A DNA stretch of 64,000 nt from Streptomyces hiroshimensis (GCF_014650335.1 NZ_BMUT01000002.1:398110-462109), one strand, 5' to 3'. Shown: positions 16,923-26,377, numbered from the stretch's first letter. The notes: a model not told the origin generated them from the sequence alone. Made by a program: numbers and translations.

Positions 16923-19814
16923 ATGAGCGAGACCAATACCGCCGCCGAGGTGGCTGCCCCGCACCGCTACACGGCCGCGCTGGCCGCCGACATCGAGGCA
17001 CGCTGGCAGGACGCCTGGGACGCCGAGGGCACGTACGAGGCGCCCAACCCGAGCGGCGACCTCGCGGGCGACGCCGCGGTCGTGGCCCGCCCCAAGAAGT
17101 TCATCATGGACATGTTCCCGTACCCCTCGGGTGCGGGCCTGCACGTCGGCCACCCGCTCGGCTACATCGCCACCGACGTCTACGCGCGCCACCACCGCAT
17201 GACCGGCCACAACGTCCTGCACACCCTCGGCTTCGACGCCTTCGGCCTGCCCGCCGAGCAGTACGCCGTGCAGACCGGCACGCACCCGCGGGTCTCCACC
17301 GAGGCCAACATCGAGAACATGAAGGCGCAGCTGCGCCGTCTGGGCCTGGGCCACGACAAGCGCCGCTCCTTCGAGACGATCGACCCGGCCTACTACAAGT
17401 GGACCCAGTGGATCTTCCTGCAGATCTTCAACTCCTGGTACGACGAGGAGGCGAAGAAGGCCCGCCCGATCGGCGAGCTGGTCGCGCAGTTCGAGAGCGG
17501 GCAGCGTGAGGTGCCGGGCGGCACGCGCGCGTGGAGCGAGCTGAGCGCCGCCGAGCGCGAGGACGTCCTGGGCGGCTACCGCCTGGCCTACGCCTCCGAC
17601 GCGCCGGTCAACTGGTGCCCCGGCCTGGGCACCGTGCTGGCCAACGAGGAGGTCACCGCCGACGGCCGCTCCGAGCGCGGCAACTTCCCCGTCTTCAAGT
17701 CCAAGCTGCGCCAGTGGAACATGCGGATCACCGCCTACGCGGACCGCCTGCTGGAGGACCTGGACGCCCTGGACTGGCCCGAGGCCATCAAGCTGCAGCA
17801 GCGCAACTGGATCGGCCGCAGCGTCGGCGCCCGCGTCGACTTCGCCGTCGACGGCCACCCGGACGCGAAGGTCACCGTCTTCACCACCCGCCAGGACACC
17901 CTCTTCGGCGCCACGTACCTGGTCGTCGCCCCCGAGCACCAGCTGGTCACCGAGGACGAGGCCCACCGCTCCGTCGTCCCGGCCGCCTGGCCCGAGGGCA
18001 CGCACGAGGACTGGACCGGCGGGCACGCCACCCCGGCCGAGGCCGTCGCCGCCTACCGCAAGGAGGCCGCCGCCAAGTCCGACGTCGAGCGGCAGGCCGA
18101 CGCCAAGGAGAAGACCGGCGTCTTCACCGGCGTCTACGCGGTCAACCCCGCCAACGGCGAGAAGCTGCCCGTCTTCACCGCCGACTACGTCCTGATGGGC
18201 TACGGCACCGGCGCGATCATGGCCGTCCCCGCCCACGACAGCCGCGACTTCGCCTTCGCGCGCGCCTTCGACCTGCCGATGCACTGCGTCGTGCAGCCGG
18301 CCGACGACCGCGGCACCGACCCGTCCGCCTGGGCGGAGTCCTTCGACTCCTACGACGCCGAGATCATCAACTCGGCCGGCGAGGGCGTCTCCCTGGACGG
18401 CCTGGTCGTCTCCGAGGCGAAGACCCGCATGGCCGAGTGGCTGACGGAGCAGGGCATCGGCGAGGCCACCGTCAACTACCGCCTGCGCGACTGGCTCTTC
18501 AGCCGTCAGCGCTACTGGGGCGAGCCTTTCCCGATCGTCTACGACGAGCAGGGCGTCGCCCACTCGCTGCCCGAGTCGATGCTGCCGCTGGAGCTGCCCG
18601 AGGTCGAGGACTACTCGCCGCGCACCTTCGAGCCCGACGACGCCGACACCGAGCCCGAGACCCCGCTCTCCCGCAACGAGGAGTGGGTCAACGTCACCCT
18701 CGACCTCGGTGACGGCCCCAAGCGCTACCGCCGCGAGACCAACACCATGCCCAACTGGGCGGGCTCCTGCTGGTACGAGCTGCGCTACCTCGACCCGCAC
18801 AACGACGAGAAGCTGGTCTCCGCCGAGGCCGAGCAGTACTGGATGGGCCCGCGCGAGGGCCAGCCGCACGGCGGCGTCGACCTGTACGTCGGCGGTGCCG
18901 AGCACGCCGTGCTGCACCTGCTGTACGCCCGCTTCTGGTCCAAGATCCTCTTCGACCTGGGCCACATCTCCTCGGCCGAGCCGTTCCACAAGCTCTACAA
19001 CCAGGGCATGATCCAGGCGTACGTCTACCGCGACTCGCGCGGCATGCCCGTCCCCGCCGTCGACGTGGAGGAGCGCGGCGGCGCGTACTACTTCCAGGGC
19101 GAGAAGGTCAGCCGGCTGCTCGGCAAGATGGGCAAGTCCCTGAAGAACGCCGTCACGCCGGACGAGATCTGCGCCGAGTACGGCGCCGACACCCTGCGCC
19201 TGTACGAGATGGCGATGGGCCCGCTGGACGTCTCCCGCCCCTGGGACACCCGCGCCGTCATCGGCCAGTACCGGCTGCTGCAGCGCCTGTGGCGCAACGT
19301 GATCGACGAGGCCACCGGCGAGGTCACCGTCGTGGACGGCGAGGCCGACGAGGCGACGCTGCGCGCCCTGCACAAGGCCGTCGACGGCGTCGGCCAGGAC
19401 CTGGCGAACCTGCGCTTCAACACCGCCATCGCCAAGATCACCGAGCTGAACAACCACGTGACCAAGCTGAGCGAGGTCCCGCGGTCCGTCGCCGAGGCCA
19501 TGGTGCTGCTGATCGCCCCGCTGGCCCCGCACATCGCCGAGGAGCTGTGGCACAAGCTCGGCCACGACGCCTCGGTCGTCCACCAGGACTTCCCCGTCGC
19601 CGACCCGGCCTACCTGGTCGACGAGACCGTGACCTGCGTCGTCCAGATCAAGGGCAAGGTCAAGGCGCGGCTCGAGGTCTCCCCGTCGATCTCCGACGAG
19701 GAGCTGGAGAAGGCGGCGCTGGGTGACGAGGCGGTCGTCGCGGCGCTGGGCGGCGCGGGCATCCGCAAGGTCATCGTGCGGGCGCCGAAGCTGGTGAACA
19801 TCGTCCCGGCGTAA
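16923..19814 (+). CDS. leuS: Leucyl-tRNA synthetase
   Basis: Charges tRNA-Leu with leucine. The 963-residue class I synthetase has the HIGH signature as HVGH (about residue 74, in [16 protein letters not shown]), the [14 protein letters not shown] connective region, a CP1 editing domain ([29 protein letters not shown]), and the KMSKS loop as KMGKS (about residue 734). A C-terminal anticodon and tRNA-binding domain is present. The ATG is preceded by AGAGGA. Expression is probably governed by the leader and attenuator at 16763-16866, a feedback on charged tRNA-Leu. Confidence 0.98.
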   Translation: MSETNTAAEVAAPHRYTAALAADIEARWQDAWDAEGTYEAPNPSGDLAGDAAVVARPKKFIMDMFPYPSGAGLHVGHPLGYIATDVYARHHRMTGHNVLHTLGFDAFGLPAEQYAVQTGTHPRVSTEANIENMKAQLRRLGLGHDKRRSFETIDPAYYKWTQWIFLQIFNSWYDEEAKKARPIGELVAQFESGQREVPGGTRAWSELSAAEREDVLGGYRLAYASDAPVNWCPGLGTVLANEEVTADGRSERGNFPVFKSKLRQWNMRITAYADRLLEDLDALDWPEAIKLQQRNWIGRSVGARVDFAVDGHPDAKVTVFTTRQDTLFGATYLVVAPEHQLVTEDEAHRSVVPAAWPEGTHEDWTGGHATPAEAVAAYRKEAAAKSDVERQADAKEKTGVFTGVYAVNPANGEKLPVFTADYVLMGYGTGAIMAVPAHDSRDFAFARAFDLPMHCVVQPADDRGTDPSAWAESFDSYDAEIINSAGEGVSLDGLVVSEAKTRMAEWLTEQGIGEATVNYRLRDWLFSRQRYWGEPFPIVYDEQGVAHSLPESMLPLELPEVEDYSPRTFEPDDADTEPETPLSRNEEWVNVTLDLGDGPKRYRRETNTMPNWAGSCWYELRYLDPHNDEKLVSAEAEQYWMGPREGQPHGGVDLYVGGAEHAVLHLLYARFWSKILFDLGHISSAEPFHKLYNQGMIQAYVYRDSRGMPVPAVDVEERGGAYYFQGEKVSRLLGKMGKSLKNAVTPDEICAEYGADTLRLYEMAMGPLDVSRPWDTRAVIGQYRLLQRLWRNVIDEATGEVTVVDGEADEATLRALHKAVDGVGQDLANLRFNTAIAKITELNNHVTKLSEVPRSVAEAMVLLIAPLAPHIAEELWHKLGHDASVVHQDFPVADPAYLVDETVTCVVQIKGKVKARLEVSPSISDEELEKAALGDEAVVAALGGAGIRKVIVRAPKLVNIVPA

Positions 19815-19817
19815 CAC

Positions 19818-19882
19818 GGGTTCTTCCGAGGGGTCTCCCTGAGGGCCCTTCCTGAGGGTTCTCCCTGAGGGTTCTTCCCTAC
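19818..19882 (+). repeat. Five degenerate 13-bp tandem repeats
   Basis: Five consecutive units of 13 bases resembling GGTTCTCCCTGAG run from just after the leuS stop (19818-19830, 19831-19843, 19844-19856, 19857-19869, 19870-19882). They end where the terminator stem begins. No coding role is visible. Confidence 0.6.
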
Positions 19883-19922
19883 GGGCAGGTTGGGGGTTCG
19901 TTTGGAACCCCCGGCCTGCCCG
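19882..19922. terminator. Terminator of leuS
   Basis: An 18-bp stem, CGGGCAGGTTGGGGGTTC (19882-19899) with GAACCCCCGGCCTGCCCG (19905-19922), has only two G-U pairs and a 5-base loop GTTTG. No U-tract. Placed between leuS and the next gene's ribosome site. Confidence 0.75.
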
Positions 19923-19982
19923 TGCCGTTTACGGTGGAGGGGAGGCGGCGGACGCCGTCCCCACACCGTCCCGAGGAGCGTC

Positions 19983-20732
19983 ATGGAAGCCGTGGCCGTG
20001 ATCGTCGTACTGATCTTCGCGGTCCTCGTCGCACTCGGGGTGATCGCCACGGTCAGGACGGTCCGGGCGGTCAAGCGCGGAGTGGACCGCACGGTCCACC
20101 AGGCGCGCCGCACGGTCGAGGACACCCGCCTGAAGGCCAGACAGCTCGCCCAGCCGGGAGCCGCCGGGGAGGTCGCCCAGCTGCGCCTGTCGCTGCGCAC
20201 GTCGATGCGCGCCACGCAGGACGCCCTGCAGACCGCCGCACCCGACGACCCCTCGCTCTCCGAGGCCCTGGCCCTCTTCCAGCGGCTCAGCGCCCACGGC
20301 CACGAGCTGGACGAGGACCTCAAGCGCCTGGAGAGCGAGCCGGACAAGGCCCGCGTCGCGGCCTGCCTGCCCGAGCTCCGCGAGCGCACGGCCCGCGTCA
20401 AGGACTCGGCGGATTCGCTGCGCTTCGCCGCCCAGGACCGCGCCCGGCGCTTCGCCGAGGACGACCTGGAGACGCTGAGCGGCCAGATCCGCATGGAGGC
20501 GGGGGCGCTGCGGCACTGGAGCGACGAGCCGGTGGGCGGAGCGGCGGCGGGTTCGGCGGGTTCGGCGGGTATGGCAGGCGCGGCGGCCGGGGAGCCGGCC
20601 GGAGCTCCGGGCGCCGGTGCACCGGCCGGGGAGCAGCCCGAGCCCCGTGCGATCACCGGGCGGGAGCGGGACGGATGGCGGCAGCCGGGCTATTCCTGGC
20701 AGAAGACGAGCCGCCCGGAGAGCACCACCTGA
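19983..20732 (+). CDS. Membrane-anchored coiled-coil protein
   Basis: A 249-residue protein of unknown function. An N-terminal helix (about residues 3-24, VAVIVVLIFAVLVALGVIATV) anchors it; residues about 30-190 are charged, helical and heptad-like (TVHQARRTVEDTRLKARQL; RLRLSLR-type stretches), consistent with a coiled coil; the last 60 residues are Ala/Gly/Pro-rich with Gly-Ser-Ala repeats. The ATG has GAGGAG 6 bases upstream. It stands alone between the leuS terminator and degV. A cytoskeletal or envelope scaffold role is conceivable but unproven. Confidence 0.75.
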   Translation: MEAVAVIVVLIFAVLVALGVIATVRTVRAVKRGVDRTVHQARRTVEDTRLKARQLAQPGAAGEVAQLRLSLRTSMRATQDALQTAAPDDPSLSEALALFQRLSAHGHELDEDLKRLESEPDKARVAACLPELRERTARVKDSADSLRFAAQDRARRFAEDDLETLSGQIRMEAGALRHWSDEPVGGAAAGSAGSAGMAGAAAGEPAGAPGAGAPAGEQPEPRAITGRERDGWRQPGYSWQKTSRPESTT

Positions 20733-20740
20733 CCTCTGCG

Positions 20741-20784
20741 TGTACCCCATGCGGGGTGTACCTCATGTGGGGTGTACCCCATGC
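20741..20784 (+). repeat. 16-bp tandem repeat with self-complementarity, upstream of degV
   Basis: Units resembling GGGGTGTACCCCATGC occur 2.75 times (20741-20752, 20753-20768, 20769-20784). Each unit's CCCC and the next unit's GGGG can pair around ATGC or ATGT, so alternative hairpins form. Located immediately after the preceding stop codon, about 90 bases before degV. Confidence 0.6.
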
Positions 20785-20874
20785 GGGCTTCCGTTGTCCG
20801 GCGGTCCCGCGGGATGATCACCTGTACGGGGCCCGTACTGCCGTCGGAGCGCCCCTGCGGGTAATCTCCGGAAC

Positions 20875-21720
20875 ATGTCCCGCCATGTCGCTGTCATTAC
20901 TGATTCAACGGCCTATCTGCCGCAGCGGGCGATGGAGCGGCACAGCATCACCGCCGTACCGCTGACCGTCGTGCTGGGTGACGAGGCGCTCGAAGAGGGC
21001 ACCGAGATCTCGGCCCGCTGTGTGGCCCAGGCGCTGCAGAAGCGCAGGTCGGTGACCACTTCCCGGCCCGGCCCCGAGGTCTTCGCGGCCGCCTACCGCG
21101 CGGCGGCCGAGGCGGGTGCGCAGGGCATCGTCTCGCTGCACCTGTCGGCCGAGTTCTCCGGCACGTACGACGCCGCGGTGCTTGCGGCGCGCGATGCGCA
21201 GGTGCCGGTGCGGGTCGTGGACACCGGCATGGTCGCCATGGCCCTCGGTTTCTGCGCGCTGACCGCGGCCGAGACGGCGGACGCCGGCGGCACCCTCGAC
21301 GAGGTCGTCGCCGCCGCCGAGAAGCGGGCCCAGGGCACGGCCGCCTTCTTCTACGTCGACACCCTCGACTACCTCCGGCGGGGCGGCCGCATCGGCGCGG
21401 CCCAGGCCCTGCTGGGCTCGGCGCTCGCCGTCAAACCGCTGCTGCAGCTGGAGGGCGGCCGGATCGTGCTGCGCGAGAAGGTGCGTACGGCGTCCAAGGC
21501 GATCGCCCGGCTGGAGGAGATCGCGGTCGAGCGCGCGGGGGCGGCTCCCGTCGACATCGCCGTCCACCATCTGGCCGCTCCCGACCGTGCGACTCTGCTG
21601 GCCGACCGGCTGCGGGAGCGGCTGCCGGCGCTGGAGGAGCTGCACGTCAGCGAGGTGGGGGCGGTCATCGGGGCGCACACGGGTCCGGGGCTGCTGGGCG
21701 TGGTGGTGGCAGCGAAGTAG
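20875..21720 (+). CDS. DegV family fatty-acid-binding protein
   Basis: A 281-residue DegV-type protein. These bind a single fatty acid and, in some bacteria, serve as the fatty-acid-presenting subunit of fatty acid kinase. Seen here: VAVITDSTAYLP at the start, TSRPGPEVF, the SLHLSAEFSGTYDAA motif, VVDTGMVAMALGF and FYVDTLDYLRRGGRIG, which are family signatures. TAATCT (20862-20867) lies 7 bases before the ATG and no Shine-Dalgarno is seen, so it is likely leaderless. No FakA-type kinase gene lies within the window. Confidence 0.93.
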   Translation: MSRHVAVITDSTAYLPQRAMERHSITAVPLTVVLGDEALEEGTEISARCVAQALQKRRSVTTSRPGPEVFAAAYRAAAEAGAQGIVSLHLSAEFSGTYDAAVLAARDAQVPVRVVDTGMVAMALGFCALTAAETADAGGTLDEVVAAAEKRAQGTAAFFYVDTLDYLRRGGRIGAAQALLGSALAVKPLLQLEGGRIVLREKVRTASKAIARLEEIAVERAGAAPVDIAVHHLAAPDRATLLADRLRERLPALEELHVSEVGAVIGAHTGPGLLGVVVAAK

Positions 21721-21764
21721 GGAGAGGGGCCCGTGCCCGCCATTCCCCTGATGGGGTGACGGGG

Positions 21765-21791
21765 TTATCCACAACTACCGGGTTTTCCACG
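21765..21791 (+). promoter_or_regulatory. Two DnaA-box-like sites upstream of comEA
   Basis: TTATCCACA (21765-21773) equals a classical DnaA box, and TTTTCCACG (21783-21791), in the same orientation 18 bases on, differs at two positions. They lie 52-78 bases before the comEA start. Binding is inferred only. Confidence 0.4.
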
Positions 21792-21842
21792 GGAATCGGG
21801 CCGTCCGAGCGGGATCGCGTCGATCGCCCTACGGTCTTGCGC

Positions 21843-22706
21843 ATGACGGATCGCCCGCAAGCCACGGCAGTTGAGCCCGGCGGCCCTTCGCTGCGTGAGC
21901 GGGCGGGGGAGCTGTTCCCGGGGCGGTCGATGGGGTCCGCCTCGGTTCCGGAGGATTCCGGCACTGTCAACCACCCCCGGAGAGGGGCGGGTTGGCGGCT
22001 GGCGCTGCGGGAGCGGCTGCCGCTGTGGGTGCAGCTGCGGTGCGGTATCGAGCCGAGGGCGCTCGCGGCGCTGGCGGTCGTGCTGGTCGCTGCGTGCGCG
22101 TTCGCCGCGTACCACTTCGTGGCCGGGCGCCCGCAGACCGTGCGGGTGCCCGCGCGGGAGGCACCGGCTGCGGCGGCCGGTGCCTTCCCGTCCTCGCCCG
22201 CGCCCGCCGTGCCCTCCGCGGCCCGTACGACGGGCGGGGCGGTGGTGGTGGACGTGGCGGGCAAGGTCCGCCGGCCCGGCGTGCTGCGGCTGCCGCCCGG
22301 TTCGCGGGTGGCCGATGCGCTGGCCGCGGCCGGGGGAGCCCGCCCGGGAGCGGATACGACGGGCATCAACCGGGCGCGCGTCCTCGTGGACGGCGAGCAG
22401 ATCGTGGTGGGCGCTCCGGGGGCCACGGGCGCTCCGGGCGGCCCCGGATCCGCGGCGGCCTCCGGGGCCTCCGGGGCTTCGGCGGCTGCGGGAGGCCCTC
22501 CGGCGCCGCCGGGCGGGCCGCTGAGCCTGAACTCCGCGACGGCCGAGCAGCTGGACGCCCTGCCGGGCGTCGGGCCCGTCCTGGCCCGGCACATCCTCGA
22601 CTACCGCACGCAGCACGGCGGCTTCCGCTCCGTCGAGGAGCTCCGCCGGGTGAACGGCATCGGCAGCCGTCGCTTCACCGACCTCCGCCCCCTGGTGCAG
22701 CCATGA
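21843..22706 (+). CDS. comEA: ComEA-like helix-hairpin-helix DNA-binding protein
   Basis: A 287-residue protein with a cytoplasmic N-terminus (about 75 residues), one membrane helix (ALAALAVVLVAACAFAAYHF, about residues 70-90), an SLBB domain ([20 protein letters not shown]) and a C-terminal HhH pair (LNSATAEQLDALPGVGPVLA; LRRVNGIGSRRFTDL) that binds double-stranded DNA outside the membrane. In competent bacteria ComEA hands DNA to the ComEC channel. ATG with TACGGT (21830-21835) 7 bases upstream, probably leaderless. Its TGA overlaps the comEC ATG. A Gly/Ala/Pro-rich linker separates SLBB and HhH. Confidence 0.92.
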   Translation: MTDRPQATAVEPGGPSLRERAGELFPGRSMGSASVPEDSGTVNHPRRGAGWRLALRERLPLWVQLRCGIEPRALAALAVVLVAACAFAAYHFVAGRPQTVRVPAREAPAAAAGAFPSSPAPAVPSAARTTGGAVVVDVAGKVRRPGVLRLPPGSRVADALAAAGGARPGADTTGINRARVLVDGEQIVVGAPGATGAPGGPGSAAASGASGASAAAGGPPAPPGGPLSLNSATAEQLDALPGVGPVLARHILDYRTQHGGFRSVEELRRVNGIGSRRFTDLRPLVQP

Positions 22707-25429
22707 CGACCGCCACCGCCACCGGGCCGCCCGAGACCCTGCCGGGTCCCCGCCGCGAGGGCCCGCCGGACCTGCGGCTGGTTGCACCCGCGCTCGCGGC
22801 GTGGGCGGCTGCGGCCGCGGCCCTGACGGCGACGGGGTGGGCGGTGGCCGTGGCGGCGGGGACGGGGGCGCTGGCGGCGGGTGCGCTGATGGCCGGCGCG
22901 CTCATGGTCGGCGGGGGAGACGGAGGCGCGACGGGCTTGCGGGGCCTGCGGGGCGGTGCTGCGGCGGGCTCGCCGTGTCAGCTGGACGGCGGCACGAGCG
23001 GCTCGCGAGGTTCGCAGGGTGGCGCCGCGACCGGCTCGCGGGGCTCGAGCGGTGGCGTGGTCGGCTTACCCGGCCCGCAGGGCGGCGCCGCGTCAGATCC
23101 GCCAGAGCCGCGAGCCCCGCAAGGCGGTGCCCCGGCCGGCCCGCCGGGCCCGCGAGACGGCTCCCCGGCCGCCGCACGAGGGCCGTGGCGCGGGATCGTC
23201 GTCGCCCTCGCTGCCGTCCTGCTGTGTGCCGCCGCCGGTGCCGCGGTGGGTGCCCTGCGGGGTACCGAGGCCCGCCGGGGGCCGCTGCCCGAGCTGGCCC
23301 GCAGGCAGGCCGGTGTCACCGTCGAGGCCACGGTCACGGCCGACCCCAGGGCCACGCGTCCCCACGCGCGGGGAGCCGTCCATGCGGCGCCCGGCGTCGT
23401 GATCGGGGCCGAGGCCGCCAAGGTCGCCGCCGGGGGCGTCACCAGCGTCGTCCGGACGCCCGTGTTGCTGATCGCGCCGCCCTCGTGGGCCGGGCTGCTG
23501 CCCTCGACCCGGGTCCGGGCCGAGGGGCGTCTGGCCCTGCCGTTCCGGGCGGGAGGTTCCGGGCCTCCGCCCGCCGCGGTCCTGCGGATCGGCGGCCGGG
23601 AGCCGCCCGCCGTCGTCGGCGGCCCCAGTACGGTCCAGCGCGTGGCGGCTCGCTTCCGCGCGGGCCTGCGGGCCGCCACGGACGGGTTGGCCCCGGACGC
23701 ACGCGCGCTGCTTCCCGGGCTGGTGGTGGGGGATACCTCCCGGGTGCCGGAGGATCTCGACGACGCCTTCCGGGCGACGGGGATGACGCACCTGCTGGCC
23801 GTCTCCGGCAGCAACCTCGCGATCCTGCTGGCGGTGCTCGTCGGCCCGCCGCACCTGGCCGCGCGCGCCGAGCGCCGCGGGCTCGCGGCCCGGCTCGGGG
23901 TGCCCCTGCGGGCCACGGCGGTGCTGGGCTCGGGGCTCGTGCTGGGATTCGTCGTGGTGTGCCGCCCCGAGCCGAGCGTGCTGCGTGCGGCCGCGTGCGG
24001 CCTGGTGCTGCTGCTCGCCCTCGCCACGGGCCGCCGACGCAGTCTGCTGCCCGCTCTCGCGGCTGCCGCCCTGCTGCTCGTGCTCTACGACCCCTGGCTC
24101 GCCCGCAGCCCCGGCTTCCTGCTGTCGGTGCTGGCCACCGGCGCCCTCCTGACCCTCGCGCCGCGCTGGAGCGCCGCCCTGCAGCGCCGGGGGGTGCCAC
24201 GGCGCCCGGCCGAGGCTCTGGCGGCCGCCGCGGCGGCGCAGGCCGTCTGCGCGCCGGTGATCGCCGTGCTCGCGGAGCGGGTGAGCCTGGTGGCGGTGCC
24301 CTGCAATCTCCTCGCCGAGGCGGCCGTCGCGCCCGCCACGGTGCTCGGCTTCGCCGCGATGGCGGTGTCCCCCGTGGCCCCGCCGGTCGCCGAGTGGCTG
24401 GCCCGGCTCGCCTCCTGGCCGGCGTCCTGGGCCGCCACGGTGGCCCGCACGGGCGCGGACCTGCCCGGTGCGGAGCTCGGCTGGCCGGGCGGCTGGGCCG
24501 GCGGCCTGCTGCTGGCCGCGGTCACGGCTGCGGCCGTGCTCGCCGCCCGCGGGCTGCTGCGCAGCCCCTGGGCCTGCGCGGGCTGTGCACTGCTCCTGCT
24601 CGTCGCGATCGTCCGCCCGGCGCCCCTGACCCGGGCGGTGACGGGCTGGCCGCCGCCCGGCTGGCGCCTGGCCGCGTGCGACGTGGGGCAAGGAGACGCG
24701 CTGGTCCTCGCGGCGGGCGAGGGGAGCGCGGTGGTCGTGGACGCCGGGCCGGAGCCCCGCGCGGTCGACCGGTGCCTGCGCGCCCTAGGCGTCGACCGCG
24801 TGCCGCTCGTGCTGCTCAGCCACTTCCACGCCGACCATGTCGACGGCCTGCCCGGGGTGCTGCGCGGGCGCGCGGTCGGGGCCGTCGAGACGACGTCGCT
24901 CGCCGAACCCCCGGGCCGGGCCGCCTTCGTCCGCCGCGAGGCCGGGCGCGCGCACGTGCCCGTGACCACGGCCCGGCCGGGGGAGCGCGGCCGCCTGGGG
25001 GAGCTGGAGTGGGAGGTGCTGTGGCCGCCGCCCGCGGGCACGTCGGCGGTGGCGGAGGAGGGCCCCAACGACGCCAGCGTCACCCTGCTGGTCCGCAGCG
25101 GCGGCCTGACCGCGCTGCTCCTGGGCGACCTCGAACCGCCCGCTCAGCATGCCCTCGCGGAGGCGCACCCCGAACTGCCCGCCGTGGACGTCCTGAAGGT
25201 CGCCCACCACGGCTCCGCGCACCAGGACCCGCAGCTGATACGCAGGCTCCGCCCCCGCCTGGCCGTCGTCTCGGCCGGTGCCGGAAACCCGTACGGGCAC
25301 CCGTCGCCGCGCACCCTCGGCGCGCTCCGGGAGCAGGGCGCGGCCGTCGTGCGCACGGACACCGACGGGCCGGTCGCGGTGACCGGCAGCGGGGCGACGG
25401 TCACCGCGGTCGCCAGGACCACAACCTAA
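22703..25429 (+). CDS. comEC: ComEC/Rec2-type DNA channel with internal Gly-rich repeat insert
   Basis: A 908-residue polytopic protein expected to carry single-stranded DNA across the membrane. After two N-terminal helices (to about residue 68) there is an unusual 90-residue Gly/Pro/Ser-rich segment (about 70-160), then the Competence domain with about ten helices (MTHLLAVSGSNLAILLAVLV) and a C-terminal metallo-beta-lactamase domain (CDVGQGDALV, LLSHFHADHVDGL, LKVAHHGSAHQD) thought to degrade the non-transported strand. Start ATG overlaps the comEA stop as ATGA, so the two are coupled. Natural competence in such organisms is not well established, so the role may be cryptic. Confidence 0.93.
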   Translation: MTTATATGPPETLPGPRREGPPDLRLVAPALAAWAAAAAALTATGWAVAVAAGTGALAAGALMAGALMVGGGDGGATGLRGLRGGAAAGSPCQLDGGTSGSRGSQGGAATGSRGSSGGVVGLPGPQGGAASDPPEPRAPQGGAPAGPPGPRDGSPAAARGPWRGIVVALAAVLLCAAAGAAVGALRGTEARRGPLPELARRQAGVTVEATVTADPRATRPHARGAVHAAPGVVIGAEAAKVAAGGVTSVVRTPVLLIAPPSWAGLLPSTRVRAEGRLALPFRAGGSGPPPAAVLRIGGREPPAVVGGPSTVQRVAARFRAGLRAATDGLAPDARALLPGLVVGDTSRVPEDLDDAFRATGMTHLLAVSGSNLAILLAVLVGPPHLAARAERRGLAARLGVPLRATAVLGSGLVLGFVVVCRPEPSVLRAAACGLVLLLALATGRRRSLLPALAAAALLLVLYDPWLARSPGFLLSVLATGALLTLAPRWSAALQRRGVPRRPAEALAAAAAAQAVCAPVIAVLAERVSLVAVPCNLLAEAAVAPATVLGFAAMAVSPVAPPVAEWLARLASWPASWAATVARTGADLPGAELGWPGGWAGGLLLAAVTAAAVLAARGLLRSPWACAGCALLLLVAIVRPAPLTRAVTGWPPPGWRLAACDVGQGDALVLAAGEGSAVVVDAGPEPRAVDRCLRALGVDRVPLVLLSHFHADHVDGLPGVLRGRAVGAVETTSLAEPPGRAAFVRREAGRAHVPVTTARPGERGRLGELEWEVLWPPPAGTSAVAEEGPNDASVTLLVRSGGLTALLLGDLEPPAQHALAEAHPELPAVDVLKVAHHGSAHQDPQLIRRLRPRLAVVSAGAGNPYGHPSPRTLGALREQGAAVVRTDTDGPVAVTGSGATVTAVARTTT
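22910..23182 (+). repeat. Degenerate coding repeats inside comEC
   Basis: Residues about 70-160 of ComEC are composed of roughly 11-residue units such as GSRGSQGGAAT, GSRGSSGGVV and GLPGPQGGAAS. The region separates the first helices from the competence core and has no counterpart in the family that I know. Confidence 0.7.
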
Positions 25430-25476
25430 GACCACGGGCCGATGACATCACCCACGACCTGAGGGATAACTGACCC

Positions 25477-26376
25477 ATGAACAAGATCATCAGCAGTGCG
25501 GACGCCGATGCCTACCTGGCCCGTATCGGCGCCGCCCGCCCGTCCGCGCCGGAGGCGGCCGCCCTGCGAGAGCTCCACATCCGCCACCTGCACGCCGTGC
25601 CCTTCGAGAACCTCTCGGTCCACCTGGGCGAGGAGGTCGTGCTGGACCCTGCCGCCCTGGTGGCCAAGGTGACCGCCGGGCGCGGCGGATTCTGCTACGA
25701 ACTCAACGGTGCCTTCGCCGCGCTGCTGAGTGCCCTGGGCTACCGGGTCACGCTGCTGGCCGGGCGGGTGGTGGGGCCCGACGGCTCGTTCGGCCCGCCC
25801 TTCGACCACCTCGCGCTGCGGGTGGAGGCCGGGGAGCCGTGGCTGGTGGACGTCGGCTTCGGCAGGAACAGCCACTATCCCCTGCGGTTCGACGAGCGGG
25901 GGGAACAGCCCGACCCCGCCGGGACCTTCCGGATAGCCGAGACGGAGGACGGGGACCTCGATGTCCTCAAGGACGGTGAGCTGCAGTACCGCCTCGAACG
26001 CCGGCCCCGGGAGCTGGCGGACTTCGAGGGCTGCTGCTGGTGGCACCGCACCTCGCCCAAGTCCCACTTCACGCAGGCGGTGATCTGTTCGATGCTTGCC
26101 GGCGAGGGCCGGGTCACCATCAGCGAGCGCACTCTGGTGACCACCGGTCCGACGGGCCGTCAGGTGCGGGCGCTGACGGAGGAGGAGGTCCTGCCCGCCT
26201 TCCGGGAGCACTTCGGCATCGAGCTGGAGCGCATACCGCCGGCGGGCGGCCTGCAGCCGAGTGGCTCGCAGGCGCGCGGCCCCCAGGCACCCGGCCCGCA
26301 AGCCTCCGGTCCTCAGGCGCCCGGCCCGCAGGCGCGCGGCCCGCAGGCGCGCGGCCCCGTCCCCGCGCAGGGGTGA
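25477..26376 (+). CDS. Arylamine N-acetyltransferase with repeat tail
   Basis: Transfers an acetyl group from acetyl-CoA to arylamines or hydrazines. The catalytic triad is visible: Cys73 in RGGFCYELNGAF, His111 in PFDHLALRV and Asp125 in VDVGFGR. The VPFENLSVHLG block is also typical. The conserved enzyme ends near residue 258; residues 263-292 are six tandem GPQAx pentapeptides encoded by 15-bp repeats, which are not part of the known fold. ATG start with GAGGGA about 9 bases upstream, 47 bases after comEC. Confidence 0.93.
   Translation: MNKIISSADADAYLARIGAARPSAPEAAALRELHIRHLHAVPFENLSVHLGEEVVLDPAALVAKVTAGRGGFCYELNGAFAALLSALGYRVTLLAGRVVGPDGSFGPPFDHLALRVEAGEPWLVDVGFGRNSHYPLRFDERGEQPDPAGTFRIAETEDGDLDVLKDGELQYRLERRPRELADFEGCCWWHRTSPKSHFTQAVICSMLAGEGRVTISERTLVTTGPTGRQVRALTEEEVLPAFREHFGIELERIPPAGGLQPSGSQARGPQAPGPQASGPQAPGPQARGPQARGPVPAQG
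26263..26352 (+). repeat. Six 15-bp coding repeats in the NAT tail
   Basis: Six tandem units resembling GGCCCGCAGGCGCGC encode GSQAR, GPQAP, GPQAS, GPQAP, GPQAR and GPQAR. They extend the C-terminus of the acetyltransferase. Confidence 0.85.
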
Positions 26377-26377
26377 G

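Noticed and set aside
16866..19817. A 983-codon open frame antisense to leuS
   Set aside because: It mirrors leuS exactly; the strong G/C bias in third positions removes stops from the opposite strand. The translated sequence is repetitive in Val/Gly/Asp and has no domain.
22801..25473. An 890-codon frame overlapping comEC on the same strand
   Set aside because: Arg/Gly/Pro-rich +1 frame shadow; comEC holds all family motifs.
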